Notes: generated by a model not told the origin, from the letters alone. A stretch of 64,000 bases of DNA from CAVQNQ01 sp963714205 (GCA_963714205.1 CAVQNQ010000004.1:930001-994000); one strand, 5' to 3'. Numbered from the stretch's first letter, positions 50,864 to 60,458 are shown. Made by a program: numbers and translations.

Positions 50864-53689
50864 TCAGCGCAGAGGAACGCGGAATAGGTTGGAATGAATG
50901 GACGATTTAACGTAGGCATAGATCGAAGGATCCGGTCCTGGCGCGATGTCGGCGTGTTCCACTGTCTTGGCTCCCGGAATTTTGGCCCAATTCTCCGGCC
51001 GGCGGACCCCTCCGGGCGGTAGCGAGGGTAAGGTCGCTCCAGGTGGAACGCGAATCGCCACCGTTCTGCCGGCCGGGTTGTCCCGGGAAGCCGGGATGAG
51101 TTCGACATAAAAGTATCGGCCATCCGGAGACCACGCGACCGAACATAGTCCGTCGCAGATCCGTTGTGGGGGACCGCCGTCCAAGGGGAGAGCGAGAGTA
51201 GGTGGCGCGATCAGGTTCGGAGTTTCGGGCAGGGAAGCTCCAATTATCATGAAGCGACGATCCGGGGAGATGTTGGCGACGTTCAGGACTCGATTGGGAA
51301 TGATCTTTCTCGCGTCGCTTCCATCCCGCGCCATTGCAGCGAGGTAGTACGCTTCTCCATCCGCCAGACGAAAGAACACCTTATTGTTCGGACCGAAATG
51401 TGGAACAGCTTCGCCATGAGCCGAAATACGGCGCGGAGGTGTGCTGCGGTCCAAGGGTGCGATCCAGAGTTGCGACGGCTGCCCGGCGGGTTGCGTGGAA
51501 AAGACCACCTCTTTCTCGTCATTCGAAATGTCATACTCGCGGATCGAAACGCCGGGTAAGATCACCTCAGTCTTGCCCGAATCGACATCGGCGCGCCGCA
51601 ACTCGGCCGGCGACTCGGGTGAATCTTGCCGCAACAAAAAGTAGAGGCGTTTGCCGTCCCGCGAGAATATGGGTGGAGTTTCCTGGGCGTATCCTTCGCT
51701 CGAAAGCGCGCGATCGCCTCTCGAATCGTGAATCCAGACCGCGCTCTGCCGCGTAATTATCGAGGTAATCAGGGAGCGGCCGTCCGGCGCCACAGCGATA
51801 CCGCTTTCTTCCGTGGAGCCGGAAGTAATCTGCTCGGGCTGTCCATCGGGAAAACGCTGCCGCCACAGATGGTATCGGCCGGCCACTTGGGCGCCCAGAT
51901 ATATCCATTCTCCGTCCGGCGACCAAGCCGCCGAGGTGCAGGGCGCGCCCGGGGGACCGACTTGCCTTCCCTGCGATCCGCCCACAAAAGGAACCACGCG
52001 GCACGGACGCCATTGGGGATCCATCTCCGCCAACAGGACCCATTTGCGGTCCGGCGAAAGATAGGAATAGTGCGCCATGCCGCGGTCTTGAACGGGGAAA
52101 TAGATCTCGCGAAGGTCGGACCGGTCCGGCTTTGCGGTCACAATTCCCATATGAACCCCGGTCTTGACTTGCGAGAACAACAATTGACCGTCGTTGACCC
52201 AGCTCAGGCCTGCTGCGTTGGGAAACATGAGCTGCGAGTCGCCTCCCAATGAAGAGACCATGTGGGTCTGAAAGAGATTGCTTCCGAACGCGGTATAGGC
52301 GATTTTGCTGCTATCCGGGGAAAACGCGATATTGTATTTCGGCCGTGGATCGTGGGTAATCTGAACGGGTTCTCCATTGGGAAGCAGCTTGACCCAGATC
52401 TGGTCGGAGGTGAGGAACGGATTGTCGCTCCGATAGAAGGCGAGCATCCGGCCGTCAGGCGAAAGCGTGGGCCATACTGCAGAGTCGGTGAAACTGGTGA
52501 GCTGGATGTAAGAAGCCGGGCTGCTGGTAATTGGCGTTTGGCTCCTGAGCGGTTCCCATCGCCGGTAGAGCCATAGTCCGACGACTCCAAGAACCACAAT
52601 AAAAGCGATTGCGAAGATGGCGTACCCGCGCCGCAGCAGTGAGCCGATACCAGACCGCGGAACAGCCCGTTGGTCTGCTATCACCGACAGCTCGCGGGCC
52701 ACGCCGGCTGCGGATTGCGGGCGCTTGGCTGGGTCTCTTTCCAGAAGCCTCGCGATCAGTCCATCCAGGCTGGCCGTGACGCCGGCACGTGCCCGCGAGG
52801 GCGCTGGCAGTGCGGGTTGCGTCCCGCTCGACAGCATCTGCCCCAAGGATGCACCGGGAAACGGCAGCCGCCCGACAACCATCTCATAAAGCACCAAGCC
52901 GAGGGAGAAAAGGTCGGTGACATTGCCCGGTTCCCTGCCCTCCACCTGTTCGGGCGCCATGTAGGCGGGCGTGCCCATGATGCCACCGGTTTCCGTGATG
53001 CCCGTTTCCGAATCCGTCTTACTCCCCGACAAAATCTTGGCCAGGCCGAAATCCAGCACCTTGACACCGGCCTTGGTGATCATGATGTTGCCCGGTTTCA
53101 GGTCGCGGTGAATAATGCCTTGGGCATGCGCGGCCGCCAGCGCATCGGCGACCTGGGTTCCGTAGCGCAGCGCGGATTCCATCGGCAAAGGGCCTTGCTT
53201 CAGGCGCTCCGTCAACGTCGGACCTTCAACCAGTTCCATCACCAGGTAGTTGGGACCGATGTCGTGCAAGGTGCAGATGTGGGGATGATTCAGGGCGGAA
53301 ATCGCCCGTGCCTCACGCTCGAACCGGGCGCTGAACTGATCGAGGCAGGTTTTGAGCGCGACTTTCCGGCCGAGTCGCGTGTCGACGGCACGAAAGACCT
53401 GGCCCATGCCACCGGCCCCGATCGGCGCCTCGATGCGGTATGGGCCGAACTCTGTGCCGGCCTCGAGTGGGGCGCCGGCGGGATCGCCCAGCAGGCTCGC
53501 TGCGCGTTCCCACACGGGACGGTTCAGCACTCCGGCGCCCGGCTGGCCGCTATTACGCTCGAGCAGAGATTCAACCTCTCGTCTGAGTTCGGGGTCCGCC
53601 TGATTCAGCAGTTCCGCGCGCGCTCCGGGTTGGCGCTCCACTACCGCGTGGTAGAGATCGTAGACTTGCTGCAAGCGATCCGGACTCAT
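50864..53689 (-). CDS. Ser/Thr protein kinase with PD40/TolB-type beta-propeller sensor
   Basis: 941 residues. The kinase domain (about 75-340) has the glycine loop IGAGGMGQVFRAVDTRLGRK, catalytic HRDLKPGNIMI, DFGLAKIL and the APE-type motif YMAPEQVEG. A single membrane helix near residues 360-380 (AIFAIAFIVVLGVVGLWLY) separates it from an extracytoplasmic propeller with repeated SPDGR...-type blades (LSPDGRMLAFYRSD, FSPDSSKIAYTAF, WSPDGEWIYLG, ISPDRRFMIIG). This architecture is abundant in Acidobacteriota. The ECF sigma gene lies 46 bases upstream on the same strand, so they are expected to work together in envelope signalling. Confidence 0.93.
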   Translation of the reverse strand: MSPDRLQQVYDLYHAVVERQPGARAELLNQADPELRREVESLLERNSGQPGAGVLNRPVWERAASLLGDPAGAPLEAGTEFGPYRIEAPIGAGGMGQVFRAVDTRLGRKVALKTCLDQFSARFEREARAISALNHPHICTLHDIGPNYLVMELVEGPTLTERLKQGPLPMESALRYGTQVADALAAAHAQGIIHRDLKPGNIMITKAGVKVLDFGLAKILSGSKTDSETGITETGGIMGTPAYMAPEQVEGREPGNVTDLFSLGLVLYEMVVGRLPFPGASLGQMLSSGTQPALPAPSRARAGVTASLDGLIARLLERDPAKRPQSAAGVARELSVIADQRAVPRSGIGSLLRRGYAIFAIAFIVVLGVVGLWLYRRWEPLRSQTPITSSPASYIQLTSFTDSAVWPTLSPDGRMLAFYRSDNPFLTSDQIWVKLLPNGEPVQITHDPRPKYNIAFSPDSSKIAYTAFGSNLFQTHMVSSLGGDSQLMFPNAAGLSWVNDGQLLFSQVKTGVHMGIVTAKPDRSDLREIYFPVQDRGMAHYSYLSPDRKWVLLAEMDPQWRPCRVVPFVGGSQGRQVGPPGAPCTSAAWSPDGEWIYLGAQVAGRYHLWRQRFPDGQPEQITSGSTEESGIAVAPDGRSLITSIITRQSAVWIHDSRGDRALSSEGYAQETPPIFSRDGKRLYFLLRQDSPESPAELRRADVDSGKTEVILPGVSIREYDISNDEKEVVFSTQPAGQPSQLWIAPLDRSTPPRRISAHGEAVPHFGPNNKVFFRLADGEAYYLAAMARDGSDARKIIPNRVLNVANISPDRRFMIIGASLPETPNLIAPPTLALPLDGGPPQRICDGLCSVAWSPDGRYFYVELIPASRDNPAGRTVAIRVPPGATLPSLPPGGVRRPENWAKIPGAKTVEHADIAPGPDPSIYAYVKSSIHSNLFRVPLR

Positions 53690-53735
53690 GCTGATTCCCC
53701 CCCGCCGGTCCTCGTCTCACAAGCTTACCAAGGCT

Positions 53736-54305
53736 TCATCGCTGCGAAAGCTCCCGCATGAGCCAGGCCTTGGCAAAGTCCCAGTCGCGCTCCACGGTTC
53801 TCGGAGAGACCTTTAGCACCTCCACGATCTCGTCCACGCTTAGCCCGCCGAAGTAACGCAACTCGACCACCTTGGCTTGGCGGGGAGCCATTTGCCCAAG
53901 CGCTTCCAACGCATCATTCAGCGCCAAGATGGATCCATCCGACTCCGGTGAAAGGACTGCTGTATCGTCTACATTGACTTTCACCACGCCTCCGCCGCGT
54001 TTATGGGAGCGACGGGCGCGCGCCGCATCCACCAGAATGCGCCGCATCATCCGCGCCGATAGGGCAAAGAACTGGGCCCGGTGCTCCAAGTCAACGTTCT
54101 TCACGTCGACCAGGCGAAGGTACACCTCATTGACAAGCGCCGTGGTCTGGAGCGTGTTGCCTGCCTGCTCATTCCTCATGTAGCGGCGCGCCACGCGGCG
54201 CAGTTCGTCATAGACTTTTGCCGCAAGCAGTTCCAACGCCGCGCTGTCGCCACTGCGCCAAGCCCGTAATAAAACAGTGACTTGCGAGGATTGGTCAAGC
54301 GGCAT
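53736..54305 (-). CDS. ECF RNA polymerase sigma factor
   Basis: 189 residues from ATG 54305 with GGAAG upstream; a longer reading has no ribosome site. Region 2 contains LAAKVYDELRRVARRYMRNE and NTLQTTALVNEVYLRL; region 4 contains LGQMAPRQAKVVELRYFGGL followed by SVDEIVEVLKVSPRTVERDW. This form (PRQAKVVELRYFGGL, SxRTVxRDW) is the Acidobacteria/Planctomycetes group often found next to Ser/Thr kinases, which may regulate it by phosphorylation instead of an anti-sigma factor. No anti-sigma gene is present. It is divergent from the aspartic protease. Confidence 0.93.
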   Translation of the reverse strand: MPLDQSSQVTVLLRAWRSGDSAALELLAAKVYDELRRVARRYMRNEQAGNTLQTTALVNEVYLRLVDVKNVDLEHRAQFFALSARMMRRILVDAARARRSHKRGGGVVKVNVDDTAVLSPESDGSILALNDALEALGQMAPRQAKVVELRYFGGLSVDEIVEVLKVSPRTVERDWDFAKAWLMRELSQR

Positions 54306-54387
54306 CCCAGCTTCCTGAAAAAAGAGTATCACGTCATGGCGGTTTCTGCCTTCCGGTTCCGCCTGCACCGGCGGAGGCAAGAAGGCA

Positions 54388-55215
54388 ATGAGGATCAAAT
54401 GGTTGACGGCCATGATGGCTCTATCCGGGATGACGGCGCAGGCGGGGCAGGCTGCGGAGGGTGGGACCGCCGGCCCGCTGCCTGGCGAGGTTAAGCTGCT
54501 GATTCGTGACGGCCATCCGATCGTCGATGGCGTGTACGTGAACGGTCATGGGCCTTACAAGTTTCTGCTGGACACTGGTGCAGATGTAGACCTTATCGAG
54601 GCGAATCTGGCGGGCGCCATCGGGATGAGAGCAACCTTTCGAACAGAGTTGGCCTCGCCCGCGGGTGTGATCGTCGTCCCGGGAGCCAACGGGATCGCAG
54701 TGACACTGGACCCGGCGAAAGCGGATGGGCAGAAGTTCCTGTTCTTGGGGCTTGAGACCCTCCACCATCGCTGGCCCGATGTTCATGGCGTACTGGGTCA
54801 GGGGTTTCTTTCGCGATTCGATTACATGCTCGACCTGCGCGGCAGGCGGCTCGAATTTGGAAAACAGGATCGGGACGGGACGCGCGCCCGGTTTACGATG
54901 GTTAACGGCCTGCCGGCCGTCAACACTAGCCTCGGCGACCTGGTTCTGGATTCGGGCGCGGAGCGGATAATTCTGTTCGCTGTCAAGCCGGATATAGGCC
55001 TCGGCGATCAGTTCGAGTTGCATACCGTCGCGAGTTCCCAGGAGATTGGCATGGTACCCGGCAAATCGCTGAACATCGAGGGGCGAAAGATCTGGCGTGG
55101 AGAAGCCGTCGCGTTGCCGCGTGCAGCCGAGCCGGGAATAGACGGATTGATGCCGCTCAGTTTATTTAAGGCAATCTACGTTTGCAATTCCGAAGGCTAC
55201 GTGGTCTTTGAGTGA
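54388..55215 (+). CDS. Secreted single-chain retropepsin-like aspartic protease
   Basis: 275 residues with signal peptide MRIKWLTAMMALSGMTAQAG. Residues 52-70 hold GHGPYKFLLDTGADVDLIEA (Asp62), the catalytic D-T-G of aspartic proteases. A second site, LVLDSGAERIILFA (Asp188), lies in the repeated half, so both catalytic aspartates are in one chain. The spacing of about 126 residues fits the single-chain pepsin arrangement of bacterial aspartyl-protease-like families. It should act in the periplasm. It is divergent from the ECF sigma gene with 82 bases between, which suggests co-regulation. Confidence 0.82.
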   Translation: MRIKWLTAMMALSGMTAQAGQAAEGGTAGPLPGEVKLLIRDGHPIVDGVYVNGHGPYKFLLDTGADVDLIEANLAGAIGMRATFRTELASPAGVIVVPGANGIAVTLDPAKADGQKFLFLGLETLHHRWPDVHGVLGQGFLSRFDYMLDLRGRRLEFGKQDRDGTRARFTMVNGLPAVNTSLGDLVLDSGAERIILFAVKPDIGLGDQFELHTVASSQEIGMVPGKSLNIEGRKIWRGEAVALPRAAEPGIDGLMPLSLFKAIYVCNSEGYVVFE

Positions 55216-55369
55216 CCAGGCCGGTTCCCACAGGCCACCCGGCGCGGGACTCGAGTGTGCCGTGAAGCGTTCTTGAAAGGGGCTCGCGTCTGTCGTTCGG
55301 AGCGGGTGCGACCAGAGCCGGCTCTCCCGCATCTTATGCCCCGATGGCAACTCACAAATGGGGGCAAAC

Positions 55370-55861
55370 ATGAAGATTGGCATCATTGGCGCAGGCAATA
55401 TCGGCGGCACGCTCACGCGCCGGTTGGCCGCATTGGGGCACGAAGTATCGGTAGCTAATTCGCGAGGGCCCGAAGCACTCGCCGCGCTCGCGAAAGAGAC
55501 CGGTGCGAAGGCTGTAACGGCTCGGGAGGCGGCCCGCGCGGGCGATGTGGTTGTGGTGACGATTCCCGAGGCGAAGATCCGGGATTTGCCGAAAGATCTG
55601 TTTGCCGGTGTTTCGAGCGATATGGTGACGATTGACACGGGCAACTATTACCCGCGGGAACGGGATGGACGCATCGAGGAGAAAGCCCCGGCAACTTCGC
55701 CCGTCCCGCCTGAACGCGACGCGAGCGCGCGTCTTCAGAGCCGCGAAGGACCTCGGGCGTGGATCTTCACCGCACTGGGGTCCAGCGATTTCAGATTCGG
55801 CTTGCCGCTCATGGCCATGTCGCGGGCCAGTTCGGTCTGCAGCATTTCCAGCAAGGTCTGA
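55370..55861 (+). pseudogene. Truncated NADPH:F420 reductase-like gene
   Basis: ATG 55370 with GGGGG upstream begins MKIGIIGAGNIGGTLTRRLA, the NADP-binding fold. ANSRGPEAL and GDVVVVTIPEAKIRDLPKDL follow, and TIDTGNYYPRERDGRI matches the family up to about 55675. The remaining family core (about 90 more residues, including the cofactor/substrate part) is missing. The frame instead runs into unrelated codons antisense to the neighbouring oxidase and ends in 167-like length. It is probably non-functional; no frame contains the lost part. Confidence 0.65.
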
Positions 55862-56700
55862 ACGCCGGCGGAGCCGTAAGCTGCCAGCGCCCACAGCACC
55901 GGCCTGCCGATCATTACAGCGCGTGCTCCCAGGGCCAACGCCTTCATGATGTCGGAACCGCGACGGAAGCTGCCATCGATCAAGATCGGCGCCTTCCCGG
56001 CAACCGCCCCGGCGATGGCGGGCAGCACCTCCATGGGCGACGCCAGTGCTTTTCCAGCCGGTAGGCCGTAGTTGGAAACCACGATGCCGTCAATTCCCTT
56101 GGCAATGGCGTCGCGAGCCTCTTCCGGACTCATGATGCCCTTGAGCAGGCACGGAATGCCGACGCCCTGCCTAAGACGGTCAATGGCACCCCAGTCCGCT
56201 CGACCTATCGTGATGCATAAGGCCTTGCACCCGGACTGGACGGCCTGACCGATGCGTCGCCGCTGCGCGTCCGTGTCCGTCTCGGGCGAGACCTGGTACC
56301 AGAGCATAGTGGCCGACTGAGCGGCAATCTCCTGGACCGAATAGCCGGCACGGCTGGCGACCACCATGGCGGCCTTCGCGGCGGATGCGCCCCGCACGGT
56401 GGCCAACTCACCTTCGGGGTGAAACCGCTTGTGCTCGGATGTGGGACCTACCAGGATAGGCGCAAACATCCGCTGGCCGAAGATTTCGGTAGTCAGGTCG
56501 AGGTGCGTGGTGTTGACCATCAAGCGGGGACGGAACGTAATGCGCTCGAAGGCGTCCCGTTCGCTGCCGGCGATCTCGGCGAAGGCCGTGGCCGGCAGCC
56601 GGCGCTCCGCCATCGCCTCGAACTCGAACGTGTTGACCAGGTCGCGTACCGGTGCGATACGGCCGGGCGGCTCTCCAATCAATGTCTGCTCTCGGCTCAT
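55735..56700 (-). CDS. FMN-dependent alpha-hydroxy-acid oxidase homologue lacking the catalytic His/Arg
   Basis: 321 residues from ATG 56700, whose first bases overlap the stop of the upstream paralogue (ATGA). The TIM-barrel FMN-binding parts are conserved: RPRLMVNTTHLDLTTEIFG, APILVGPTSEHKRFHPEGE, LLKGIMSPEEARDAIAKG and LIDGSFRRGSDIMKALALGA. At the position of the catalytic SNHGGR the sequence is SNYGLPAG (Tyr211, Pro214). The base that abstracts the substrate proton and the carboxylate-binding Arg are both replaced. It probably binds FMN but cannot do the usual reaction. Cytosolic. Confidence 0.85.
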   Translation of the reverse strand: MSREQTLIGEPPGRIAPVRDLVNTFEFEAMAERRLPATAFAEIAGSERDAFERITFRPRLMVNTTHLDLTTEIFGQRMFAPILVGPTSEHKRFHPEGELATVRGASAAKAAMVVASRAGYSVQEIAAQSATMLWYQVSPETDTDAQRRRIGQAVQSGCKALCITIGRADWGAIDRLRQGVGIPCLLKGIMSPEEARDAIAKGIDGIVVSNYGLPAGKALASPMEVLPAIAGAVAGKAPILIDGSFRRGSDIMKALALGARAVMIGRPVLWALAAYGSAGVQTLLEMLQTELARDMAMSGKPNLKSLDPSAVKIHARGPSRL

Positions 56701-57896
56701 AGGAACTCCGTTTTCACCAGGGTCCGGTCGATGGAGGCCAGGGTGGGCCGGCCGGTTGCCGCCATGGCCTGAACCAGTTCGGTTTGCAGAATTTCGAGGA
56801 CCTTTTGCAGGCCCTCCGCGCCGTAGGCGGCCAGACCCCAAAGCGGCGGGCGCCCCAAACAGACGGCGCTGGCGCCCAGGGCCAGAGCCTTCAGGATATC
56901 GGTGCCGCGGCGTATGCCGCTGTCGAAGAGGATCGGAACGCGGCCATGGATGGCATCGGCAATTTCCGGCAGCACTTCGAGCGTGGCAGGACCATAGTCC
57001 AGAGACCGGCCGCCATGATTGGACACGTAAATCGCGTCCACTCCGTGTTCCAGACAGAGGAGCGCGTCTTCCGCCGTGACGATGCCTTTGGCGATCAGCG
57101 GCACCTTGACCATGGCGCGGAGTTCGTCGAACAACTTCCATTCGTACCAGAGCCTGCCATCGAGGACGCGATACGGGTTGCCTGGAGCACGCCGCGGGGC
57201 AAAAGACTGCGGCATCGGCACGGGGGTCGCGGAAGTGGCGAGATTCCGGTCATGCTGCGAGCGCTCGTAGAAGGAAGCCTGCTGGTCTATCGTGACAACG
57301 ATCGCCCGGCAGCCGACCGCCAGAGCCTCGTCGAGCGTCTTCCGGTTGTAATCCGGGCCGGGCTGCGGATAGAGCTGGAACCACAAGGGGCCGGTGGCCG
57401 CCGCCGCGATTTTTCCCACGGGCAAGCTGGCGGCGTTGCTCACGATCATCGGAGTGTTGGAGGAGGCTGTGGCGCCCGCGTGGGTGGCCGCTTCGGCCTC
57501 GGGATGGAAGCCTATCTGGCGCACCGGCGCGAGGAACATCGGAAACGCCAGTTTCAAGCCGAGAAGGCTGGACGCGGGGTTGACCGTGACCGGCCCGCTG
57601 GGTATGCGCGGGACCAACTTGACCCAGTCGAACGCCTCCCGGTTACGGCGCAGCGTGAACTCCCCGTCGACGCCGTAGGACAGATAATCGTAGCTCTGGC
57701 GCGGGAGTTTCGCGAACGCGACCGGCTCGAAGTCGAAGGCTTCGACCATCTCGCCAAGCGCCGGAACGCGGCTGTGGTCGCGAAACGGATCCTGCTGATA
57801 GGCCAGCAGAGACGAACCGGCGAGAAAACCTGCCAGCCCGCGGAAAGCTGTGCGGCGGCTGACCGCGCAATTGAGTTGATTTCTCGAATCTGCCAC
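56697..57896 (-). CDS. Tat-exported FMN-dependent alpha-hydroxy-acid oxidase (lactate oxidase/LldD family)
   Basis: 399 residues. GTG at 57896 is the start, as GGAGAATCT precedes it. The N-terminus has a twin-arginine leader, SRRTAFRGLAGFLAGSSLLA. The barrel contains FMN motifs (FDWVKLVPRIPSGPVTVNPA, FLAPVRQIGFHPEAEAATHA, LIAKGIVTAEDALLCLEHG) and an intact active site SNHGGRSLD (His294, Arg297). The Tat route is logical because the flavin must be loaded in the cytoplasm. Expected substrates are L-2-hydroxy acids such as lactate. The downstream paralogue overlaps by four bases. Confidence 0.88.
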   Translation of the reverse strand: MADSRNQLNCAVSRRTAFRGLAGFLAGSSLLAYQQDPFRDHSRVPALGEMVEAFDFEPVAFAKLPRQSYDYLSYGVDGEFTLRRNREAFDWVKLVPRIPSGPVTVNPASSLLGLKLAFPMFLAPVRQIGFHPEAEAATHAGATASSNTPMIVSNAASLPVGKIAAAATGPLWFQLYPQPGPDYNRKTLDEALAVGCRAIVVTIDQQASFYERSQHDRNLATSATPVPMPQSFAPRRAPGNPYRVLDGRLWYEWKLFDELRAMVKVPLIAKGIVTAEDALLCLEHGVDAIYVSNHGGRSLDYGPATLEVLPEIADAIHGRVPILFDSGIRRGTDILKALALGASAVCLGRPPLWGLAAYGAEGLQKVLEILQTELVQAMAATGRPTLASIDRTLVKTEFL

Positions 57897-58110
57897 AGAT
57901 TCTCCGATCGGACACGAATCCTCAGGTGTAACCCATTTTCGGGTTCTCCCGCAAGTTCGTGTCCAGCGGAAACAACAGCGCGGCGAGCGGCGTCCCGGAA
58001 AGCGCCGCCAGCGCATGAGCCACCCGCGGCCGCAATGATAATATGTCTAGGCCGGTAGCGCCGCTCGAAGCCGGGAATTCAGCCGCGGTCGGCTCTACCA
58101 AGGAGGTGGA

Positions 58111-59652
58111 ATGTCAAAGCTTTTTCTTCTTGTGTGCTGCGCCACTCTGGCGCTTTCACTGGCCGCGCCGCTCGAAACGCGCGCCGCGAGTTTCGATGTC
58201 AAAGCTTTCGGCGCCAAGGCCGATGGCACGACGCTCGATCGCGACGCCATTAATAAAGCCATCGACGCGGCCTCCGCGGCGGGCGGCGGAACTGTGTATT
58301 TTCCCGCCGGAACCTACCTCACGGGGTCGGTTCGCCTGCGCAGCAATATCACCTTGCGAATCAGCCACGGGGCCGTCATCGAAGCATCGACCGATCCGGC
58401 CACCTACGACCCTCCCCAACACGCTCTGATCTGGGGCGATGGTATCGAGAATGTATCCATCGTGGGAGGCGGCCTGATCAGCGGGAAGGCGCTCGTAAGG
58501 GCTGGCGGCGGCGGCATGGGCGACAAAGCCATCTCGCTGATACGTTCCCGCAACGTGACCCTGCGCGACTTTTCCCTCCTCAACGGCGGGAGCTGTGCGA
58601 TTTTGTCCACGGGCGTAGATAACCTTTCCGCCGACAACCTCAAGATCGACACCAACCGCGACGGCTTCGATGTGGATGCCTGCCGCAACATCAGGATCTC
58701 CAATCTGAGCGTCAACGCGCCGAACGACGACGCCATCTGCATGAAGAACCGCGGCGGCCTCGGGTTTGGGCGCACCGTCGAGAATGTGACCATCACCAAT
58801 GTACTGGTCAGCGGCTACGATATCGGCTCGCTGCTGGATGGCACATATAAGCGCACCCTCACGCAGGCGCCCGATCGCGACGGCCCCACCGGCCGTATCA
58901 AGATCGGCACGGAAAGCGAAGGCGATTTCAAGAACATCACGATTTCCAACGCGGTGTTCGACCGCTCCCGCGGCCTGGCCCTGGAAACCGTGGACGGCGG
59001 GCACATGGAAGACATTGCCATCTCCAACATCACCATGAGGGACGTCTCGAACAGCCCCATCTTCATCCGGCTGGGCAGCCGCATGCGGGCTCCGGCGCCG
59101 GAAGGAACGCCCATCGGCACGGCGCGCCGCGTGAGCATCAGCAACGTGGTGGTGTACGATGCCGACCCGCGATACGGTTCCATCATCACAGGCGTTCCCG
59201 GTCACAATGTGGAAGACATCAAACTTAACAACATCCGCATCCTGTATCGAGGCGGTATGAACCTGGATCAGGTGGCCAAGCAGCCGGCGGATATGGTGAG
59301 TTCGTTCTTCTTCCGGGGCGGCGTGCCGCCCCGCGAAGCGTTCGATACTCCGGAACGGGAGAAGGAGTACCCCGAACCCTCGATGTTCGGCCTGTTGCCC
59401 GCCTATGGGTTTTTCATCCGCCACGCCAAGAGCATCGAGCTGAACGACGTGGAAGTCGGCTTCCTGCAGGAGGACCGGCGGCCGGCCTTCGTCCTCGACG
59501 ACGTCGAGGGCGCCGACTTTCAGCATGTGAAAGCGCAGAAGGCCAACGGCGTTTCGACGATCGTGCTGAAGAACGTGAAGGACTTCACGTCGCATGGTTG
59601 CACGCCGCTGCCGGACACGCAGATCCCGGCCGTCGAGCGCCGCGAGATGTGA
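58111..59652 (+). CDS. Secreted glycoside hydrolase family 28 (polygalacturonase-type)
   Basis: 513 residues, AAGGAGGTGG just before ATG 58111. MSKLFLLVCCATLALSLAAP is a signal peptide. SFDVKAFGAKADGTTLDRDA is the standard opening of the right-handed beta-helix pectinase group. Catalytic Asp residues lie in NRDGFDVDACRN and NAPNDDAICMKN; the GHG-type segment is replaced by IGTESEGDF, as seen in exo-acting members. It likely degrades pectic or related uronic-acid polymers from plant material outside the cell. Two bases separate its end from the convergent kinase gene. Confidence 0.92.
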   Translation: MSKLFLLVCCATLALSLAAPLETRAASFDVKAFGAKADGTTLDRDAINKAIDAASAAGGGTVYFPAGTYLTGSVRLRSNITLRISHGAVIEASTDPATYDPPQHALIWGDGIENVSIVGGGLISGKALVRAGGGGMGDKAISLIRSRNVTLRDFSLLNGGSCAILSTGVDNLSADNLKIDTNRDGFDVDACRNIRISNLSVNAPNDDAICMKNRGGLGFGRTVENVTITNVLVSGYDIGSLLDGTYKRTLTQAPDRDGPTGRIKIGTESEGDFKNITISNAVFDRSRGLALETVDGGHMEDIAISNITMRDVSNSPIFIRLGSRMRAPAPEGTPIGTARRVSISNVVVYDADPRYGSIITGVPGHNVEDIKLNNIRILYRGGMNLDQVAKQPADMVSSFFFRGGVPPREAFDTPEREKEYPEPSMFGLLPAYGFFIRHAKSIELNDVEVGFLQEDRRPAFVLDDVEGADFQHVKAQKANGVSTIVLKNVKDFTSHGCTPLPDTQIPAVERREM

Positions 59653-59654
59653 AG

Positions 59655-60458
59655 TCAGGAAGTCCGGACTTTGACGCGCAGTGCCCCGGGGACGCACGCT
59701 TCGGAGGCCACCACCAGATAGCCGCCGCCGCATCCGGAATACATGGCGCCGGGATAGCGGGATTGAAAGTTCGCCAGGATGGCCTTCAGATCGATGAGTA
59801 TCGCGGGGTGGCAGACCGTGTGGGGGAGCAAGGCCTCCCAGCACTCCATGCATTCGTTCATCGATTCACCCAGAGCCGGGAGGTCGCGGCTGACGATGGC
59901 TTCGAAGCAGCGCCGGCCGGTCTGCCCCAGGCGCCCGATCCTCTCCGGATCGAGGTTCTTGACACCCAGGGGATTGTATCCTTCGGGCCGCTGGTTGATG
60001 GGCACCAGGTGCAGGACGCACTCCAGCCAGCGCGCGATTTCGGGATCGCAGTTCGATTCCACGCGGACGGGAAAATAGCCGCCCTCGTGCGCCGCGTCGT
60101 AATCGAGCCGGCTCACACCGGGATAGATCAGGCCGATCATGTCCTGGGACCCGGAGGGTTCGGATTTCTCGCCGTTCTCGGCACGATACAACTCGCGGAC
60201 TAACTCCTGGCGCGGCCGCTCCGGCAGCGCGCCATTCCAGATGCGCAGGGCCACCTTGCGCGTGCCGCTGGCCATCCCCGCGCGGTCCATGAACAGGCGG
60301 TCGGGTTCGAGGCCGACGACCACCATAGAGCCCGGCGGAGAAGGGTTGCGCGCGGAGACGAACGGCTGATCGATCCAGCCGCCCGCCAGAGCCAGGCGAT
60401 GCGGGATCTTGCCGATCAAAGCGCCGATATCGGCTGCCGCCCGGGTGCGCGCCGGCAT
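59655..60458 (-). CDS. GHMP family sugar kinase-like protein
   Basis: 267 residues; ATG 60458 shares one base with the epimerase stop (TGATG). IPHRLALAGGWIDQPFVSAR has the LAGGxxD motif of GHMP kinases, and PPGSMVVVGLEP continues it. The C-terminal AMYSGCGGGYLVVASE matches motif 3 (GAGGGG) of this fold. The middle lacks a clear ATP-loop PxGxGxxSS, which leaves catalysis uncertain. Close paralogues are sometimes annotated as cytidyltransferase-related. Tight coupling with the epimerase suggests phosphorylation or handling of a manno-heptose or mannose sugar. Confidence 0.65.
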   Translation of the reverse strand: MPARTRAAADIGALIGKIPHRLALAGGWIDQPFVSARNPSPPGSMVVVGLEPDRLFMDRAGMASGTRKVALRIWNGALPERPRQELVRELYRAENGEKSEPSGSQDMIGLIYPGVSRLDYDAAHEGGYFPVRVESNCDPEIARWLECVLHLVPINQRPEGYNPLGVKNLDPERIGRLGQTGRRCFEAIVSRDLPALGESMNECMECWEALLPHTVCHPAILIDLKAILANFQSRYPGAMYSGCGGGYLVVASEACVPGALRVKVRTS

